In this document: piece by piece, positions 55,366-57,668 of the stretch
Layout of the letters: every line of letters begins with the position of its first letter
Position numbering within the stretch: position 1 is the first letter of the stretch
Source: Gammaproteobacteria bacterium
GTDB lineage: Bacteria; Pseudomonadota; Gammaproteobacteria; DSM-16500
Direction of reading: 5' to 3'
Length of the DNA: 57,668 bases
NCBI GenBank assembly: GCA_013287025.1
Contig: JABDEN010000004.1
Location: forward strand, 1-57,668
Notes under the pieces: generated by a model
What the model was told of the DNA's origin: nothing
The model's database searches: none
The model's input: the letters and a program-made list of their open reading frames with translations, nothing else
Program-made: the position numbers and the translations under genes

Positions 55366-55863
55366 ATGCAAATGATTCGAAGAATATCTGAAATATTTAA
55401 GGAATTCATCTCAAATAAAATAATTGAACCTTCTTATGAGATTTTGGATATTTACGAATGTAAAAAAACGCACTTTATCAAAGCTCAAATTAAATTATCA
55501 GGTAGACACATTATCGAAAAAAATATTAGTGAAATTGTTACCGATCTTACTTTTTTGGAAGAATTTGATAAAAAAACTATTAGGACATTAACATATTTGG
55601 CTACGGTCGAAAAAATGAAACCTGATTATTCTATAGTGGTGCAAAAATTAGGAGATGAAGTTGACAATTTTATTTTAGAAATTCGCTCAAAAAAAACAAC
55701 ACAAATAACAAAAAAAACAGCTTATGAAGTATCAAAAAACAAGCTGTTGCTTCAGCAATTTAGTCCTGTTGATGCAAACAGGATTGGATATTTAGCCGGT
55801 GTTCAAGAAACAGTAAAAGAATATAAAATGAAAGCTCCTCAAAAAAATAGAGAAAATAAATAA
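55366..55863 (+). CDS. Unrecognised 165-residue protein upstream of the VUT transporter
   Basis: I do not recognise this soluble, charged protein (QMIRRISEIFKEFISNK, KAQIKLSGRHIIEKN, SPVDANRIGYLAGVQE). It has no signal peptide and no membrane segment. AAGGAG and AAGG lie just before ATG 55366, which is preferred over an earlier frame inside the methyltransferase gene. Its TAA overlaps the ATG of the downstream transporter (TAATG), so it is translationally coupled to it. Confidence 0.75.
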   Translation: MQMIRRISEIFKEFISNKIIEPSYEILDIYECKKTHFIKAQIKLSGRHIIEKNISEIVTDLTFLEEFDKKTIRTLTYLATVEKMKPDYSIVVQKLGDEVDNFILEIRSKKTTQITKKTAYEVSKNKLLLQQFSPVDANRIGYLAGVQETVKEYKMKAPQKNRENK

Positions 55864-56582
55864 TGTTAAGCAATGCAGTATTTGATTCTCTATCAAGAAA
55901 AAATCAATATAAATATCCTTATATTTTTCTGGGGTTATATCTTACTTTTATGTTGGCAACGGTTTGTTTGGCCAATAAATTAACTATAATACATCATTGG
56001 ATTTTACCAGGTGGAATTTTTGTTTTTCCATTTACTTTTTGTATTTGTGATATTGTAGGGGAAGTATACGGTTATGCATACCCAAGGATATTTATTTGGA
56101 TAGGTGTTTTAGCTGAATTATTTTTTTCATTAATTGTAATTAGTGTTTCTCATACTTCGGCACCTATATACTTTACTAACGCAGATGCTTATAAAGTAGT
56201 TTTTGATCCAACTTTTAGATATGTTTTATCAGGGTTAGCTGGATTAATTGTGGGGGAATTTATAAATATTTATTTACTGGCTAAATTTAAGATAGCATTA
56301 AGGGGCAGATTTTATATTGTCAGAAGTTTATTTTCAACTTCTCTTGGTCAAGTATTGCTAACCATTATAGTGGATTTATTAAATTATACAGGTAAAATGC
56401 CAACATTAGATTTAATTTCAATGATGATTTCAGGTTTTTCTTGGAAAATTGTTTTTGCTTTAATGTTGGTTTTTCCTTCCTGGTTTTTAGTGCGATATCT
56501 TAAAAAATCAGAAAATATTGATCATTTTGATATTTTCACTAACTTTAATCCTTTTATTTTTAACCTGAATAATAATATTTAA
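55863..56582 (+). CDS. yhhQ: YhhQ/VUT-family queuosine-precursor transporter
   Basis: Members of this family (COG1738) import preQ0/preQ1 for queuosine tRNA modification. The 239-residue protein has six to seven membrane segments and the family patterns LATVCLANKLTII, FPFTFCICDIVGEVYGY and GRFYIVRSLFSTSLGQ. The start is coupled to the previous gene. No queuosine biosynthesis or tgt gene is in the window, so the exact substrate is taken from the family. It converges with the repressor gene, overlapping its end by 4 bases. Confidence 0.9.
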   Translation: MLSNAVFDSLSRKNQYKYPYIFLGLYLTFMLATVCLANKLTIIHHWILPGGIFVFPFTFCICDIVGEVYGYAYPRIFIWIGVLAELFFSLIVISVSHTSAPIYFTNADAYKVVFDPTFRYVLSGLAGLIVGEFINIYLLAKFKIALRGRFYIVRSLFSTSLGQVLLTIIVDLLNYTGKMPTLDLISMMISGFSWKIVFALMLVFPSWFLVRYLKKSENIDHFDIFTNFNPFIFNLNNNI

Positions 56583-57217
56583 AATTGTAATCTAGCTTCA
56601 ACCAAGGTAGCTACTATTTTATCATGTAAAAAATTTAATTTTATCAAATTAGCATCTCCATTTTTTTTATCTTGTTTAAGATAATATTTAGAATGATCAA
56701 CGAATAATCGGTTGAAAATGACTAAGTCTAATTTTTTGATGTATATAAGCACGAAATCTCTATCTTTGGCAGTTTTAGAAGGATCAAAAATTAAAATGGA
56801 CTGTTCTTGAAAAAGTGGTTCCATATGTGAATCACTTAATTTTAATGCGAAGGCGTTTTCATCAATTAAATGATTTAAAATAACTTCATCGAATTTCAAT
56901 AAATTATTTTTGGCCCTTTTCCATTCTTTTGCATGGTCCCAAGGAATTATTGGCACTGTCGATATTTTCAAGCTGGATTTAATTTTTTCTGAGAAAATTG
57001 GCGAGAGGGAAATCGCTCCAGTTAATTGCGAAATAGAGATCGAAAAAAAATCAGCAAGCGCAGTTAATGCTTGCCGTCTAGGTCTTTTCGTTTTTCCTTC
57101 AACGATATGATGTAGGGTTGGTTGAGGAATATTGGTTTCTCTAGCGAGATCGCTTAATGATAAATCGCCATGTAACTTTAATAGCCTTTGAAGGTTCTCA
57201 CTGATTGTTTGTTTCAT
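56579..57217 (-). CDS. XRE-family regulator with degenerate S24/LexA-like domain
   Basis: The 212-residue protein has an N-terminal helix-turn-helix (LSDLARETNIPQPTLHHIVE, residues about 18-40) and a C-terminal S24-type domain. In active S24 proteins a Ser precedes Met in a (G/K)DSM motif and a Lys lies about 40 residues later. Here the first site reads SDSHMEPLF, with His where the catalytic Ser is expected, and the second reads VIFNRLF, with Asn for Lys. Self-cleavage therefore looks lost, while DNA binding and dimerisation may remain. The start is ATG 57217, with GGGA just upstream. It is divergent from the gene at 57415 and probably controls it. Confidence 0.85.
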   Translation of the reverse strand: MKQTISENLQRLLKLHGDLSLSDLARETNIPQPTLHHIVEGKTKRPRRQALTALADFFSISISQLTGAISLSPIFSEKIKSSLKISTVPIIPWDHAKEWKRAKNNLLKFDEVILNHLIDENAFALKLSDSHMEPLFQEQSILIFDPSKTAKDRDFVLIYIKKLDLVIFNRLFVDHSKYYLKQDKKNGDANLIKLNFLHDKIVATLVEARLQF

Positions 57218-57260
57218 TTGCTTCCCAAAGAAAAAAATGAATAAAATATTCAAAAAAACA

Positions 57261-57289
57261 TTGACATTAAGCATGTTTAAGCTTTAAAT
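57261..57289 (+). promoter_or_regulatory. Sigma-70 promoter with candidate repressor operator
   Basis: TTGACA (57261-57266) and TTAAAT (57284-57289) are 17 bases apart. Within the spacer, TTAAGC occurs twice as a direct repeat (57267-57272 and 57277-57282), exactly 10 bp or one helical turn apart. That is a plausible operator for the adjacent regulator. ATGAATAAA copies also flank the region. All of this is read by eye. Confidence 0.5.
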
Positions 57290-57359
57290 GAATAAAAATG
57301 AATAAAGTCAGCTATTTTTTAAAATTCTCAATTATTAATATTAACATGGAGTTTTTAGA

Positions 57360-57404
57360 ATGTCAGGACCATCTTCGATACAACAAGAAATTCAAGTTAA
57401 TTAA
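57360..57404 (+). CDS. Possible 14-residue leader peptide
   Basis: ATG 57360 opens MSGPSSIQQEIQVN and ends in TAA at 57404. GGAG lies 8 bases upstream, and the stop codon runs into the AAGGAG of the next gene. It could be a translated leader coupled to the downstream gene, or chance. The peptide lacks runs of one amino acid, so classical attenuation is not indicated. Confidence 0.35.
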   Translation: MSGPSSIQQEIQVN

Positions 57405-57414
57405 GGAGCAAATA

Positions 57415-57668
57415 ATGTTTTATGGAATATCAAATCCTACTTATAATTTAAACTATAAGCCTCCGCAGTTTATCCCAGCCAAACACGAACGTCTTCTTTT
57501 AAAAGTATTTTTGTTAAATCAATTACATCAAATTTTATGTGAGATATTTAGTAGGCAGTTAAAAACTGATAATAGCTATTTTTCAAAGGAGATTTACGAA
57601 ATGGATACTAAAATAATTCAGTTACTTATTCAAAGTATTACTAATACGGAAGAATATACCTTAGAGGG
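57415..57668 (+). CDS. Start of an unrecognised protein, cut by the window end
   Basis: The frame is open from ATG 57415 to the window edge (84 codons). TAAGGAG lies 7 bases upstream and a good promoter lies further up. The visible part begins MFYGISNPTYNLNYKPPQF and continues with a helical stretch (ERLLLKVFLLNQLHQILCEI). I do not recognise it. Its place opposite an XRE-type regulator suggests that it is the regulated gene. Confidence 0.65.
   Translation, partial: MFYGISNPTYNLNYKPPQFIPAKHERLLLKVFLLNQLHQILCEIFSRQLKTDNSYFSKEIYEMDTKIIQLLIQSITNTEEYTLE

Noticed and set aside
1..57668. CRISPR array
   Set aside because: The many repeats are palindromic, dispersed and of different families; no array of regularly spaced direct repeats with unique spacers and no cas gene was seen.
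1..57668. tRNA, rRNA or known riboswitch genes
   Set aside because: No cloverleaf with a GTTCGA-type arm, no rRNA segment and no recognised riboswitch core was noticed in the gaps; reading by eye could miss a divergent one.

Overview
The window is about 57.7 kb of AT-rich DNA from a Gram-negative gammaproteobacterium. The gene order and proteins suggest a host-associated member of the Legionellales (Legionella/Coxiella/Berkiella type). The evidence is a gammaproteobacterial division and cell-wall (dcw) cluster with meso-diaminopimelate-type MurE, a complete System I cytochrome c maturation operon, a caa3-type cytochrome oxidase locus, and several very large proteins with eukaryotic-like domains (ankyrin units, Ser/Thr/Pro-rich tails, a histone-H1-like Lys/Ala tail). 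The genus cannot be fixed from sequence reading alone. No tRNA, rRNA, CRISPR array or transposase gene was seen.

Layout. (1) 100-7998, minus: a 2632-residue protein combining the first two domains of a PEP-synthase/dikinase with widely spaced ankyrin units. (2) 8274-19171, plus: murE, mraY, murD, ftsW, murG, murC, ftsQ, ftsA, ftsZ. murF, murB and ddl are absent from their usual places. (3) 19495-22004, plus: two unrecognised proteins, one with hydrophobic segments and one with a basic H1-like tail. (4) 22191-24664, plus: a zinc/manganese ABC importer. (5) 24797-26208, plus: two small proteins and a thiopurine-methyltransferase-like enzyme. (6) 26382-32984, minus: ccmABCDEFGH, a short ccmI, and a small membrane protein upstream. 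(7) 33129-34769, minus: a GHKL-ATPase-like protein with a repetitive Ser/Thr/Pro tail. (8) 34834-45911: the aa3/caa3 oxidase region. A multi-haem cytochrome c, subunit III and a small membrane protein run leftward. Subunits II and I, ctaG, surf1, an SCO-like protein, ctaA, ctaB, sco, a thioredoxin-like lipoprotein and a cytochrome c5-like protein run rightward. (9) 46119-53952, minus: a glycosyltransferase-like/SF2-helicase fusion and a SecA-like ATPase with a long novel N-terminus. (10) 54066-57668: a methyltransferase, an unknown protein, a YhhQ/VUT transporter, a repressor with a degenerate S24 domain, and the start of a further gene behind a good promoter.

How it works together. The ccm operon would attach haem to the c-type cytochromes encoded nearby (the multi-haem protein, the cytochrome domain of subunit II, the c5-like protein). 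CtaA/CtaB would make haem A, while CtaG, Sco, Surf1 and the SCO-like protein would assemble copper and haem into the oxidase. These housekeeping blocks are separated by large lineage-specific proteins that look like candidate effectors.

The other dominant feature is a set of short palindromic repeats in at least three families: A, arms like TGTCATTCCCGC; B, arms like TGTCATGCCAGC; C, arms like CGTCGTCCCGCG. They lie in most intergenic gaps, are sometimes nested or recombined with each other, and in four cases sit in frame inside respiratory genes (ccmA, ccmF, ccmH, ctaA). They therefore behave like the protein-coding palindromic elements known from Rickettsia.
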